64,000 bases of DNA from Chenopodium formosanum (GCA_024500155.1 CM044867.1:27477632-27541631); one strand, 5' to 3'; shown: positions 1 through 11,608, counted from the first letter of the stretch. Program-made: numbers and translations. Notes: generated by a model not told the origin, from the letters alone.

Positions 1-616
1 GAGAGGCAAAAACAAGTTAGGTTCACTATTTTGCTCATAAATTTTTTTATGAAAATGATAATTCAATGGTTCTAATTTCATTGGAAAGTAGACTTGAAGA
101 GCTTTCCAACGATTGGTCACACGCAAAGTTTCGTTAAGAAACGCAAAAGTTATGGCGTTTTGAAGTTGGCCATATTTGCTGACGCGCTCTCGCGCCCGAC
201 CGGGCCCGTCTCCAAGGTACGATCAGGTGGTTTCTTGATACTCGTTGCACGAGATTCCTTTTTGGCCTTGATTTTCTTCGTATTTTTGCTTGATTGAGCA
301 AATGCCACCCGATCGGGTGGGACTTTCAGTACAGGCTCGATTTTCGCAACTTGCTCATTTTTCTCCACTTGTTCATCTTCAACCCCAAGCCCTACACAAT
401 TTAGAGCTCTTTCTATAGCATCCACTTCATCTTTCCATGTAGTAGTTTTTCCTGCGGAAGATGTAACACAAAATACCGCCTCCAAGGGATCTCTAACGAG
501 AGCTTGGGGCTTATTAGAAAAATTATTTATATCAACCACACCAACACTATAACACTTTTCCTCTAAGATGGGGCTTTTAGGGACATTATTTAGATTAAAA
601 GTAATATTATCATCCC

Positions 617-2789
617 CTACACATAATGTAAGAAAATAATTGGAATTTGTAAATCTTTCTCAATATCAACAATAACAAAATCAACACGTATATAAAATTT
701 ACCTACTCTAACAAGAACATCCTCTAAAACACCTAAAGGGTATTTAACAGAACAGTCGGCCATTTGTAGAGTAATATTGGTAGCTTTTAATTTACCCATA
801 ATTAATTTAGAGTTCACAGATAATGGAAAAACACGTACGCTAGCACCCAAATCACATAAAGCTTTATCAATTATCACATTACCAATATGACAAGGAATAG
901 AAAAACTACCCAGATCTTTTAGTTTAGGTGGAGATTTATTTTGTAATATACCACTACATTCTGCAGTAAAAGCAACTGTCTTTACCTCACTAATAGATCT
1001 TTTTCTAGTCAAAATTTCTTTTATAAATTTAGAATATGCTGGAACTTGAGTAATTAATTCTGTGAAAGGAATTGTTACCTGCAAAGTTTTGACAACCTCT
1101 AGAAACTTACCAAATTGCTTATCCAACTTACTCTTTAAATGTCTATTAGGGAATGGAATCTTGATAGCAGGACTCTGCACATCTCCGATCTTATCTTGAG
1201 TTGTACCCTGCAATTTATTATCAGAAGAGTTAGTTTTAACCTGGGGCCCTGCAGGGCTAGTAACAACAAGGCCCATCGTATTTTGAACCACTTCTCAGGG
1301 TAATTGCATTCACGTGATCTGTAGGTTGTACTGGCTGCGATGGTAGGGCTCCCTGCTGGCAAGTTTGTAGAGTAGAGGAAAGTTGCGCAATTTGATTATC
1401 TATGATTTTATTATGTGCTAGGATCGAATCAATTTGCGCATCCCTACTCTGCATCTGCTTTTGCATATTGGCTAACATAGTTTTGATTTCTGATAGGCCA
1501 GAATCAGAAGGAGAAGTAACAACCTGTTGTGGTCTCTGATGTGGAGGTTAGTTACCTCTGCTGTGGTTGTTGTACCTGTGGTGGGGGGTTAAGCACATCG
1601 TAATATTGTACGACATATTTTGGTTATTTTTCAACCCTGCATTGTATGTGTTAGAGTATGGACTAATTTGCTTATAGGTTTGAAAAGCATTAATCTTCTC
1701 AAGTGAACTCCTACAGTCCTGCGCCCAATGACCTGCAAGACCACAATTTTCACAGAATATTGTAGTGTTAGTACCAACAGCAGAAACATTAGCTACGGAA
1801 GATGGAATAGCAGTACTAATACTATCTAATTTCTGGAAAATAGAGGTTAACTGAGCTTGCACAAAGGATATGGAATCGACATTATGTTTCCCTTTGTCTG
1901 CAAATCCTCTAGGATTCCCATATTGGGAATTATGAATTGCAATCTCTTCAATAACTATGCCTGCTACATCCTCTTGAAGATTCATAAATCTTCCATAAGC
2001 TGCTGAGTCTAGGATTGATCTGGATGAATTTCCAAGCCCGTTGTAGAAGGCTTGGATTATCTGCCACTGTGCTAGCCCATGATGGGGATATTCTCTCTGC
2101 AAATCCTTAAATCTTTCCCAAGCTTCATATAAACTTTCATCCACTTCTTGGGAAAATTTTTGGATCGAACTCCTTAACAAAGCTGTCCTCTCTGCAGGGT
2201 AATATTTATTATAGAAATTCATAGCAAGAGAATTCCAGTCACTAATACCAAGGGCAGTCCTATTCAATCAATTATACCATAATTTAGCTTTACCACATAA
2301 AGAATAAGGAAAAAGAATCTCCCTGATTTGGTCCTGCGTGACCCCAGCTTGTCTAATAGTGTTGCAATATTGGCAAAAATCCAGAATATAAAGATTTGGA
2401 TCTTCACCCTTAGCTCCGCTGAATTGCTTCCTTTCGATTATAGTAATAAACTGGGGTCTAATATCGAATTGTACTCCCTCGAGATTTGGTGTAGGAGCTA
2501 GGTGTGGAAAATCACCCAGGGATGGCTGCGAATAATCACTGAACTTGCGGGGTGGAGGTGGTGGTGGATGCACCATCTCTGATTCTGGTTCTGAAGAAAC
2601 TTCTGTGTCACTAGAATCAGATGGAGGGTCTCTAGGAATATCACTCCCGAAACCTGCCAGTATTCGCTTGTAAAAATTCTTTTGTCTATGAAAAGAGCGC
2701 TCGATCTTAGGATCGAATGGGATGTAACCTGATCTAGAACACCTGGGCATAAACAAAGAACTAAACAACAAATATGAGAACTGTCCCAA
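617..2789 (-). pseudogene. Retrotransposon gag-protease, broken copy (E1, unit 1)
   Basis: Reading on the minus strand, an N-terminal gag piece (2268-2789, 173 codons) ends at an in-frame TGA. The same frame resumes at once with a Retrotrans_gag-like domain and a CCHC knuckle (CENCGLAGHWAQDC, 1713-1754). A CAA-to-TAA change near 1548-1550 stops it again. A 16-bp segment around 1250 then shifts the frame relative to the protease part (617-1291). That part carries DLGAS at 839-853, in the position of the retropepsin catalytic Asp. After PII, where gypsy proteases normally read ILGRPFL, an internal deletion drops the frame and the ORF ends at 617. Compare 36,704-38,860, which lacks the second stop and the 16 bp. 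Confidence 0.85.
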
Positions 2790-2870
2790 AGAACTTACGT
2801 TCTCTGAGACGAAGGGAAATAATCTAGACTACAAATTAATCAGAAATAAAAAATAAAAAAAAAATCGTTT

Positions 2871-2887
2871 CCCCGGCAACGGCGCTA
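2871..2887 (-). other. TRG primer-binding site, tRNA-Asp
   Basis: The minus strand reads TAGCGCCGTTGCCGGGG. It is complementary to the 3' end of plant tRNA-Asp (CCCCGGCAACGGCGCCA) at all but one position. It lies five bases from the LTR edge at 2893. This fixes the element orientation and the inner end of the LTR. Confidence 0.85.
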
Positions 2888-2892
2888 AATTT

Positions 2893-4204
2893 TGACAGGC
2901 TAAAGTCGTATCATCTAATCAAAAGTAATTTCTAAAACCACTAATTATAATAGATAGGGAAGTAGGGTCGAATCCACAGGAAAACAATGTTCTTTTATTC
3001 CTAATAAATTATTATAATCTAAATTATCAAGAAACGAGTATTTTTGTGAAAAATATACTACAATAATAATTACACTAAGGGAAATAAGAAATAATAAAAA
3101 GACCTAGGGTCATAGGTTCACCAATAAATAATACTCCGGGATAAACATAACAATCAATTATCAATGCTTAAATTAACCAGATTATAAAGGGCTTTCGCTA
3201 CGTATTATAATCACAGAATTAACTTAGCGATATTAAATCGCATCTCTCGAATCTCGATTTAACCATTTATAAATTAACCTGCCTATTGAAACTAAGCTTT
3301 AATATCAACTCTCATTTGTCGAATCTCGAATCAATATTGCGTAACTCATACAATTAAACCTGCGCAAATCTAATTGCATAGCATTATAACAATCAATAGG
3401 AAATTAACCCAAAACATTAACAATCAATAATAATAAATCATCCCTTCATATTGTTCATGGATCCCCAAGAACCCTAGAAATAAACTACTCATGCATAATT
3501 AAAACTAAACTAATCAAAGTAATTAAATTAAACATAATTAAAACAATAATATTAAAACTAAAACAAAACAATAATAATTAATAATAAAGCAAAATATTGA
3601 AGACTTAAACGAATGAAAACTAAAAAGAAATAAACTAATGGAAACTAAACTAAAGCATAAAAGAATGAAAACCAAGGAAATAGTTCCGTAAAACTGTAAC
3701 TAAGACAAGAGCAGTACAATAATCAGCTAACCTCCTAAGCTAAACTTAGTCCTCAAATATATATAGTTGCGTGAATTGGAATAAGGCCAATAAAAGTCGG
3801 AAACCGACATTAAGTTGAACAGCTGGAGTAAGGCCCAAGGATAAAGGCGTGTCCAGCTGTAGTACTCTTCATCCGATCGGGCCCAGTTGGTTGGAGTAAA
3901 CTCGCGGCCTAGATCTTTAGCGTGAACGTGATTGGGCCTCTAACTTTAGCCCAATTCTTCTTCCTTGGTTGGTTTGTGTTAGTAACTTGGAATCTTGAAC
4001 CTCCTCACGTATGACTCTAATACCTTTGTAGTGGCTAATAACCTCGGGAATTGTCATAATTCTGCAAATTTCTGCAAAATAATACCAACTCTACAAAAAA
4101 TTAGAAAACGTATATTAGTAATAAAATTAGCTCCGCAGAGCTCAAATAAGCACAATTATGAACACGAGACGGGGAATAAAAATACATATAAAATAAACTC
4201 ATCA
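2893..4204 (-). repeat. TRG long terminal repeat (1,312 bp)
   Basis: The plus strand starts TGACAGGCTAAAGTCG and ends ACTCATCA, so both strands have TG...CA ends. On the left lies the primer site and on the right the polypurine tract. In element orientation the order is therefore 3' internal end, LTR, then 5' internal start of the next element. A minus-strand TATA-like stretch lies at about 3754-3768. The LTR is AT-rich with long A/T microrepeats. Related LTRs are at 14,453-19,247 (with insertions) and 22,037-22,385 (fragment). Confidence 0.85.
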
Positions 4205-7200
4205 AACTCCCCCAAGCTAAACCTTTGCTTGTCCCTATAAAAAGCAATGAATAAATAAATCAATATTTCACCCCAAATACATTCAAACCAATAAATACGA
4301 TTCAAGGCAATTTCGATAAATATATTAAAGTCAATCACTCAAATCCATTCAATTACCAATCTTCCCTAACAATTTTCAAGTAGAGCAAGCCACAAGAGCA
4401 TATAAAATTCAAGACTAGTGCTCACACACTCAACTCTCATTTATGTGGCGAGTAAAAGATGTACTCGATTGCTCCCCAACCAACCCTTTAAATGTGAACA
4501 ATGCCCTCCCAACTCACACACTCGTGTGTTTAAAAAGACATACACTCCACCTAGTAGTCGACTCAGGAATATGTCAAATCATTCTTTGCATTGATAAACA
4601 ACTAATTTCACATTCATACAACTCTATGCACAAAGGTCGGAAGGTCTTCAAAGCTTGTAATGTAAGGCTTGGGTAAAGGGTAGGATAAAATTTGGGAAAA
4701 GTGAGAGTAAAGCCATGCTTAAGGGAGCCAAATCTTAACAAATAAAACCAAGGTCAAAAATAAATAATGACCATAAATCTCCAACTCAACTCTACAAAAA
4801 TTTACCAAACAACCAATCCAATATTAACAATATTTTCAACACTTACAATAAATCACTCATACAAATATGATATTATGGAACTTGAGTGAACAAACAAAAT
4901 TTGAATTTTTTTTTTTTTTTTTTTTCCTTTTGAACTTCTTTTTTTTTTCTTTTTTTTTTTTGAGTAACCTTCAATTAGAACACTTGCATATTGAAACAAT
5001 TTTTTTCTTTTGCTCCTTTTTTTCTTTTTATCTCACATTGAAATTTTTTCAACTATGAACAACAATTTTCATTTTTTTCCAATTAACATACAAGAACAAA
5101 TATCTTATCATATCCACCCAAATTGTGCAAATTATGTGCACACTATAACTCCCTCACCTCACTAACTAGTAGCTCCCCCAAGCTAAGCTTGGGACTAGTA
5201 ACCAATGGGGAAAAATTAAGCTCGTAATGTGGCTAAATAAACAATAAAAGGTTAAGGAAACAACATGGGTAGCAAGAAGGGAACAAATGTATCTAATATC
5301 ATCTGAAGGCTACCTAAAAGAACAAATGCCTTCGTCCTCCTCAATGTGCCTAATAATGAGTCATACAAACATTACTCAAAGTTAAAAACCAATACTCAAC
5401 TTCATTGACATACCAGGAACTAACACACATTCCTCAACAATCAACTAGTCAAGCACTATATTCACAAGTAGTTGGACAAAATTGACGCATATTAAGGTTT
5501 CAAGGCAATCAAACATACAATCATGATCAACTAATCCACAATATTTATCATCAATAACCAAGAATCAAAACAATTCCGAAAAATTTTAATCAAGGGGCAC
5601 AGGGAAGCATGATTCATAATTCATTGGAATGTATTTTTGGATTTTTTTATATTTTGAAAGCAATAAATCTAACCTAGGAAAAAAAATAAAATCTAGACTA
5701 ATAAAGAAATAAAAAAACTAGACTAAGAAAGCAATAAAACTAAACTAAGCACAACAAAGAAAATAAAAAGAGAAGGGAAAGAAAGAGTGCCTATATATGT
5801 ACAAGAAATCCCCCCCAAGCTAAATCAAACAATGTTCCCATTGGCTTAAAGGGAAGTTAGTAACCCAAGTGACTACCCCACATCATCAAACCCGTAACCA
5901 CCACCATCCCAAGCATTGCAATGCATCACCTTAGTACAATTTTGAGCAAGAAAGGAACAAAGTGTTAGTAGGAAGAGAGGCAAAAACAAGTCAGGTTCAC
6001 TATTTTGCTCATAAATTTTTTTATGCAAATGATAATTCAATGGTTCTAATTTCATTGGAAAGTAGACTTGAAGAGCTTTCCAACGATTGGTCACACGCAA
6101 AGTTTCGTTAAGAAACGCAAAAGTTATGGCGTTTTGAAGTTGGCCATATTTGCTGACGCGCTCTCGCGCCCGACCGGGCCCGTCTCCAAGGTACAATCAG
6201 GTGGTTTCTTGATACTCGTTGCACGAGATTCCTTTTTGGCCTTGATTTTCTTCGTATTTTTGCTTGATTGAGCAAATGCCACCCGATCGGGTGGGACTTT
6301 CAGTACAGGCTCGATTTTCGCAACTTGCTCATTTTTCTCCACTTGTTCATCTTCAACCCCAAGCCCTACACAATTTAGAGCTCTTTCTATAGCATCCACT
6401 TCATCTTTCCATGTAGTAGTTTTTCCTGCGGAAGATGTAACACAAAATACCGCCTCCAAGGGATCTCTAACGAGAGCTTGGGGCTTATTAGAAAAATTAT
6501 TTATATCAACCACACCAACACTATAACACTTTTCCTCTAAGATGGGGCTTTTAGGGACATTATTTAGATTAAAAGTAATATTATCATCCCCTACACATAA
6601 TGTAAGAAAATAATTGGAATTTGTAAATCTTTCTCAATATCAACAATAACAAAATCAACACGTATATAAAATTTACCTACTCTAACAAGAACATCCTCTA
6701 AAACACCTAAAGGGTATTTAACAGAACGATCGGCCATTTGTAGAGTAATATTGGTAGCTTTTAATTTACCCATAATTAATTTAGAGTTCACAGATAATGG
6801 AAAAACACGTACACTAGCACCCAAATCACATAAAGCTTTATCAATTATCACATTACCAATATGACAAGGAATAGAAAAACTACCCAGATCTTTTAGTTTA
6901 GGTGGAGATTTATTTTGTAATATACCACTACATTCTGCAGTAAAAGCAACTGTCTTTACCTCACTAATAGATCTTTTTCTAGTCAAAATTTCTTTTATAA
7001 ATTTAGAATATGCTGGAACTTGAGTAATTAATTCTGTGAAAGGAATTGTTACCTGCAAAGTTTTGACAACCTCTAGAAACTTACCAAATTGCTTATCCAA
7101 CTTACTCTTTAAATGTCTATTAGGGAATGGAATCTTGATAGCAGGACTCTGCACATCTCCGATCTTATCTTGAGTTGTACCCTGCAATTTATTATCAGAA

Positions 7201-7563
7201 GAGTTAGTTTTAACCTGGGGCCCTGCAGGGCTAGTAACAACAAGGCCCATCGTATTTTGAACCACTTCTCAGGGTAATTGCATTCACGTGATCTGTAGGT
7301 TGTACTGGCTGCGATGGTAGGGCTCCCTGCTGGCAAGTTTGTAGAGTAGAGGAAAGTTGCGCAATTTGATTATCTATGATTTTATTATGTGCTAGGATCG
7401 AATCAATTTGCGCATCCCTACTCTGCATCTGCTTTTGCATATTGGCTAACATAGTTTTGATTTCTGATAGGCCAGAATCAGAAGGAGAAGTAACAACCTG
7501 TTGTGGTCTCTGATGTGGAGGTTGGTTACCTCTGCTGTGGTTGTTGTACCTGTGGTGGGGGGT
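4205..7563 (-). mobile_element. TRG internal region, 3' part of a second element (E2, unit 1)
   Basis: It begins with the polypurine tract (minus strand GCTTGGGGGAGTT, 4205-4217) abutting the LTR. It then runs back through non-coding sequence, a poly-T/C-T tract (4908-4961) and the protease region to a gag fragment. It stops at 7563, where homology to E1 ends at a truncated MITE. Two internal regions share one LTR, so this is a tandem LTR-internal-LTR-internal chain. Such chains normally arise by unequal recombination between LTRs or internal regions. Confidence 0.8.
6591..7563 (-). pseudogene. Retrotransposon gag-protease fragment (E2, unit 1)
   Basis: It holds the linker and protease part of the TRG polyprotein: ITLRSG linker, the 16-bp frame-breaking segment, DLGAS, and the same deletion after PII. 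The N-terminal gag and zinc knuckle are lost beyond 7563. It is nearly identical to 617-1560. It is not a functional gene. Confidence 0.85.
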
Positions 7564-7675
7564 AATGTCAGAGAGTGAATGAGAGGGTATTTTGGTATTT
7601 TGCACATCTCTTGCTTTCTTTCTTAATATACGCGCCAAAATGAAACGCATCAACTAATAAGAAACGGAGGAAGTA
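7564..7675. mobile_element. Truncated Stowaway-like MITE
   Basis: The right end reads GAAACGGAGGAAG followed by TA (7661-7675), a decayed version of the GGACGGAGGGAG-TA Stowaway terminus. Typical MITE text (CGCGCCAAAATGAAAC) precedes it. No matching left terminus is present. The left edge coincides with the truncation of the TRG element, so one deletion may have removed both. Confidence 0.55.
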
Positions 7676-8120
7676 TTTGTTTTAGCGCCGATATTCTTTG
7701 AATTTAGCCCTTATATTCTTTAAATTTAGCTGTTATGTTATTTGAATTTAAGTATTATGTTCTTTGAGGTAATGAGCGATACATAATTGTTGTTTTAACA
7801 TATTATATTCTTAAATTAGTTTTTAACAAGTGTTGAAACGTTTCAGGCTTAATTCCTTGCAAGACGTAGGGCTTGACTTGCTTCACGAATTGACTTGATA
7901 GAATAAGGACACCCTAAGGTTAGGGTTTAATGTATATTGGATGTTGGGCTTGACAATAATATAACACTAATTAAAATGGGCTAATTTAGGTTATTTCCCC
8001 CACAATTGTACAACCCTAATCTACATCATTTGTTGAGAAACGACCATCATAAATTCATAATCCATCCACCAACCTAGTAGACAAACCCTACACAATCACC
8101 AGAGCAAATCAACTCCAATC
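7676..8120 (+). promoter_or_regulatory. PEX7 upstream region and 5' leader with a short promoter minisatellite
   Basis: Only about 445 bp separate the retroelement/MITE debris from the PEX7 start codon. Positions 7689-7776 hold about four imperfect 21-22 bp units built on TTATATTCTTTGAATTTAG. An AT-rich stretch, then a pyrimidine/CA-rich leader, precede the ATG at 8121. No TATA box stands out. Unit 2 differs here by a 22-bp net loss and a local copied segment (see 43,746-44,169). Confidence 0.5.
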
Positions 8121-9095
8121 ATGCCGGTGTTCAAAACCGCCTTCCAGGGCTGCTCCGTCAAATTCAGCCCCTTCTACGAACACCGCTTAGCCGTCGCCAC
8201 CACCAAAAACTTCGGCAAGAACGGCAATGGCTGCCTCCACATCCTCGACCTCTCCCCCACCCCATCATCTCCCACCCCCATCTCCGAGCTCACCTTCTTC
8301 GATACCGCCGAGGGCATCAACGACGTCTCCTGGTCCAAATCCGACAACAACCTCCTCGTCGCCGCCTTTGCCGACGGCTCCCTCAAACTGTACGACACCT
8401 CTCTTCCCCCTCAACAAAACCCTTGTCGCTCTTTCGTTCGACACAGCGATGAAGCTTATTCCGTCGATTGGAGCCCAAAACGCAGTAATTCCTTCATCTC
8501 CGGTTCTTTCGATCATACAATTAATCTTTGGACTGTTGATAACCCCACCCGTGTGCGCACCTTCAAGGGACATGATTATTGTGTTTATTCTGTTGCTTGG
8601 AATCCCCTGCTTGACAATGTTTTCGCCTCGGCTTCCGGGGATTACACGGTTCGGTGTTGGGATGTTCGAAACCCGCGCTCTACTATGACCATACTTGGTA
8701 ATGAACATGAGATTTTGTCTTGTGATTGGAATATGTATGATGATTATTTGCTGGCTACCGGGGCGGTGGATAATATGGTTCGGGTTTGGGATGTGAGGAG
8801 TATTAGGACTCCCATTGCTGTTCTTTCTGGTCATGAGTATGCTGTAATGAAGGTTAAGTTTTCGCCACATCGCCGGAACATGGTTATGAGTTTTTCTTTA
8901 GATTACACGGTTTGTATGTGGGATTTTACGGTGGAGGATGCTTTAATTGAGAAGTATGATCTTCATACTGATTCCCCAGGCGGGATCGATATGAGTTTTT
9001 TTGACGAAGGGTTGTTGGCTAGTACTGCTTGGGATGGGATGACTTATGTTTGGCAACGTGGAACTGATCCTAGAGCCGAAGGAGGTATGTTATAA
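8121..9095 (+). CDS. PEX7: Peroxisomal targeting signal 2 receptor PEX7 (unit 1)
   Basis: A cytosolic WD40 receptor that binds PTS2 nonapeptides and, with PEX5, delivers proteins such as thiolase to the peroxisome. The ORF has 324 codons without introns; plant PEX7 is usually about 317-320 residues. The N-terminus MPVFKTAFQGCSVKFSPFYE is the plant PEX7 signature, and the C-terminal VWQRGTDPRA matches the family end. Six clear WD units can be read (roughly residues 60-95, 105-145, 150-190, 195-235, 240-280, 285-315), with endings LYD, LW, CWD, VWD, MWD and VW. Codons are strongly C-ending in the first about 280 bp and T-ending afterwards. The last codons contain GGAG|GTATGT, a good splice donor, so a spliced C-terminus is possible. 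An AATAAA lies at 9139-9144. Confidence 0.96.
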   Translation: MPVFKTAFQGCSVKFSPFYEHRLAVATTKNFGKNGNGCLHILDLSPTPSSPTPISELTFFDTAEGINDVSWSKSDNNLLVAAFADGSLKLYDTSLPPQQNPCRSFVRHSDEAYSVDWSPKRSNSFISGSFDHTINLWTVDNPTRVRTFKGHDYCVYSVAWNPLLDNVFASASGDYTVRCWDVRNPRSTMTILGNEHEILSCDWNMYDDYLLATGAVDNMVRVWDVRSIRTPIAVLSGHEYAVMKVKFSPHRRNMVMSFSLDYTVCMWDFTVEDALIEKYDLHTDSPGGIDMSFFDEGLLASTAWDGMTYVWQRGTDPRAEGGML

Positions 9096-10765
9096 TTTCT
9101 TGTGTTGAGAAATTTATGTCTTGATATATTTAGTGTTTAATAAAAATCATCTAACACAACTTTTTTTTTTGATGTAATTGGAATGAGTTGATCATGCATT
9201 CACCCCTTTTTTGGTTGTTCAATGATCTTTATTTATAAAACATGCTGTGTATATTGTAGATGGATGCAAATGGAAATGTAAGCTATGTTTGTTCCGAAAA
9301 TGGTAGCTTAATAAATTGCTGATAGTGATGGGTAATTGCTTATGTAATGTTGGGAATCTTTACTGGTATGCTGAATTGCTGAGTTATAAGTTTTACCTGC
9401 TGTACTTTAGGAACTAGTTTGGACACTCTTTATCCTTGCCATATTCTTTATCAATGCAAGAGTGTGCACAGACTGTACATTATTAGGATTCAGGGATTTT
9501 GCTTTATCACTGTATTTTGCTGAGATTATCCCTATCCAAGGATTCAAGGGTTTCTAGAATATTCCCCATAAGTAGACTTGCACCCCCTCTCTTTAGGGAA
9601 AATCCATTATATTGTAAATTACATAGAGCTGGATCAATAATAGTAAATTGTATAAGTACATGGCAAAGATTCGGAGGAGGACCATTTCATCTCCCATACC
9701 TGGTACTTCTGTCCATATTAAACAGAAGAATCAAGGCTTATTTGGGCAGTGGATGTAACTTCGTGTGTTTTTCTTCCCTTTATGGGTTGAAGAGATGGAA
9801 TTGTATGGATTTGTGAAGTGGAAGGAAAGTAGCTGCTGTTAGCTAATTGAAAGTGAGGAAAGGGTGTTGTAAAAAGGCCATTATGCGGCATTGCAATAAT
9901 CGGGTTAGTTTATCGAAGGCTTTTCAGTTAGTTGTAAGAGTGACATGTCGGACATCAAAGTGGTTGACAGGTAAAGGAAGATATCTTAAAGGTTTATTGT
10001 TAATTTCAATAATTTGTAAGGAGGCAAGGAGCTTAATGGAATTGTGAATATGGAGTATTAAAGTTGTTCAGTGCCCTCTAATTCAAAGCCAATTTGAGGA
10101 CTCAATCCTCTTTCTTCTCCAAGTTTCTATGCTTGATGAGTTGATGGTATTGTATTATTATAACTTAGAACCTACTAAGGAGTAGTATGTTTCTTAACCT
10201 ATGTAGAAATTGGGTAGCTTAAATATTTAAATGGTGATTAGTGAAATAGTTCCTTTGCTGACTTACATGAAAGACTCCTTGGGAAGTTTAGCTTTGAACT
10301 TATCATACATCCTTGCAAATACTGAAATACATATTGGGTCAATGAACTTGTCTGCTGGTTCTTGGTTACTATTTTTCCCCTTAAAATCCTGGAATTGAAT
10401 TATATTTGCTTGGTTTTGAACTTTTGACTGAGACTGTAAAGCCCTAATCAGCATTTTATTAGTTTATTTTCCTGTTTTATTACTCCCCAGTCCCTACTAG
10501 TTTTCTTAATTGTTGATGTAATGTTGGGAAACTTTACTGTTATGCAGTTGCTGAGGTATATGTTTGACTTGCTTTACCTTAGGAACTAGTTTGGACATTT
10601 CCATCCCTGCCATATTTCTTTACAATTTAAGAGTGCACACATTGTACACTATTAGGATTCAGGGATTTATAATTGCTCTTGTGACTTGTGACTGTTGGCA
10701 GGAAGTAATGTCCTCAATTGGCAGTAACTTGTTTTTTGTTTTTTTTTTTTTTTGGTGTTTTGTAG
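9096..10765 (+). other. PEX7 3' flank or alternative last intron, with an internal 155-bp duplication
   Basis: No supported gene. If the donor at 9085 is used, this is an intron of about 1.68 kb ending in a polypyrimidine tract and GTAG at 10,762-10,765. A segment of about 155 bp (9341-9499) is repeated imperfectly in direct orientation at 10,515-10,669; both share TAGGAACTAGTTTGGACA and ATTAGGATTCAGGGATTT. The short ORFs at 9499, 9847 and 10,263 have no recognisable family. Confidence 0.5.
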
Positions 10766-10852
10766 ACTCTATGGATCCTCAATTGGAAATGCTTTGTGGA
10801 TCAATTATGAAGCTTGAGGTGGAGAACAAGAATGATACGCCACATACATCAC

Positions 10853-10903
10853 CAGTGGCGGAGCCACCCTTATGCACGGTGGGTCACTTGACCCAGGAGA
10901 AGG

Positions 10904-10938
<35 letters not shown>

Positions 10939-11608
10939 CATTAAATATTAAACATTGCATTAAATAATCATAAGCGCTCATTAGTCAAGTGGTTAAAGCC
11001 TCATTCCTCTATATTGAGGTCACTGATCAAAGCCCACCAACAGCGTTTCCATTATCTTTTGCTTTCTTTGTTACTTCTTTTTTTTTTTTTTCCTTTTTTA
11101 TTCTCACTAGGTAACTTATTGAAATTTATTTTTTAATTTATTACCTTCATCCCTCAAATCTTACATTCTTTCTAAATCTTTTTTGTAATTTTACTGGTGA
11201 TTTGTCAATTATCTGCCACAAATCCTCCTCCTCTTCCACAAGATATTTTGACAAACTTTTAAATAAATCGAATGTACAATAAAATATTATACATCTGTTA
11301 TAAAGTTACCCTAAAATGAGTAAAAATGACCCTAATATGAATAAATGTTACCTTGGCATAAATATAAGTTGCAAAGTATTTATTCTTTATTAATAAAAGT
11401 AACCCAAAATTTTTTTAAAGTGACCTAAAATTTGATAAAAGTGTCCTCTGATGTCCAGTAAATTACTGTACACCGTATGTATACAAATTTGGAATGAATT
11501 TTTTATTAGCTTTTAGAATATATATACATTAATTATTGATTTGTATGCGATCGATTGGTGACGGTGAGTCGGTGACCTAGCACCCACAAAATCCTGGATC
11601 CGCCACTG
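10853..11608 (+). mobile_element. hAT-type MITE with 8-bp target duplication (756 bp, unit 1)
   Basis: The ends are CAGTGGCGGAGCC and, inverted, CAGTGGCGGATCC. They are flanked by perfect 8-bp duplications TACATCAC at 10,845-10,852 and 11,609-11,616. An 8-bp target duplication with CAG...CTG ends is the hAT pattern. It has no transposase. It contains a 31-A homopolymer (10,904-10,934) and a tRNA-like segment. Confidence 0.9.
10974..11045 (+). other. Degenerate tRNA-like segment inside the hAT MITE
   Basis: The arrangement resembles a tRNA. There is a D-arm-like AGTCAAGTGGTTAAAGCC, a CTCAT...ATTGAG stem resembling an anticodon arm, then GTCACTGATCAAAGCCC where a T-arm would be. The GGTTCGA core of box B is not preserved, so it is not a functional tRNA gene. 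It is probably a tRNA-derived tract carried by the MITE family. Confidence 0.35.

Larger units (their letters stand above)
1..2892 (-). mobile_element. TRG non-autonomous gypsy-like element, internal region (element E1, unit 1)
   Basis: This is the internal domain of a minus-strand LTR retroelement. In element order it has a tRNA-Asp primer site (2871-2887), gag, a zinc knuckle, an aspartic protease and a decayed tail reaching the window edge. No reverse transcriptase, RNase H or integrase motif is visible. Joining what is visible in unit 2 (35,050-38,963) with the 3' part seen at 4205-4960 gives an internal domain of about 4.6 kb. That makes a full element about 7.3 kb. The linker motif ITLRSG and protease motif CDLGAS are typical of Athila-type Ty3/gypsy elements. 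A gag-only LTR element of this sort resembles the TR-GAG class. Confidence 0.85.

Noticed and set aside
4867..5058. 63-codon Phe-rich frame and its counterparts
   Set aside because: Translation of a poly-T tract in TRG internal sequence.
5873..6196. 107-codon minus frame (and counterparts at 20,884, 35,986, 41,944, 56,952) containing NAITFAFLNETLRV
   Set aside because: It occurs only in the non-coding tail of each TRG copy, changes length with single-base indels and has no domain; treated as retroelement sequence, not a gene.
1..7563. Autonomous Athila element with reverse transcriptase and integrase
   Set aside because: No polymerase or integrase motif is present between the LTR-bounded segments in any copy.
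8174..8870. Overlapping frames on both strands within PEX7 (201, 153 and 74 codons; same at 44,223-44,919)
   Set aside because: Shadows of the PEX7 codon pattern; the WD40 frame explains the region.
10974..11045. Functional tRNA gene
   Set aside because: The box B core is lost, there is no proper acceptor stem, and it lies inside a MITE.
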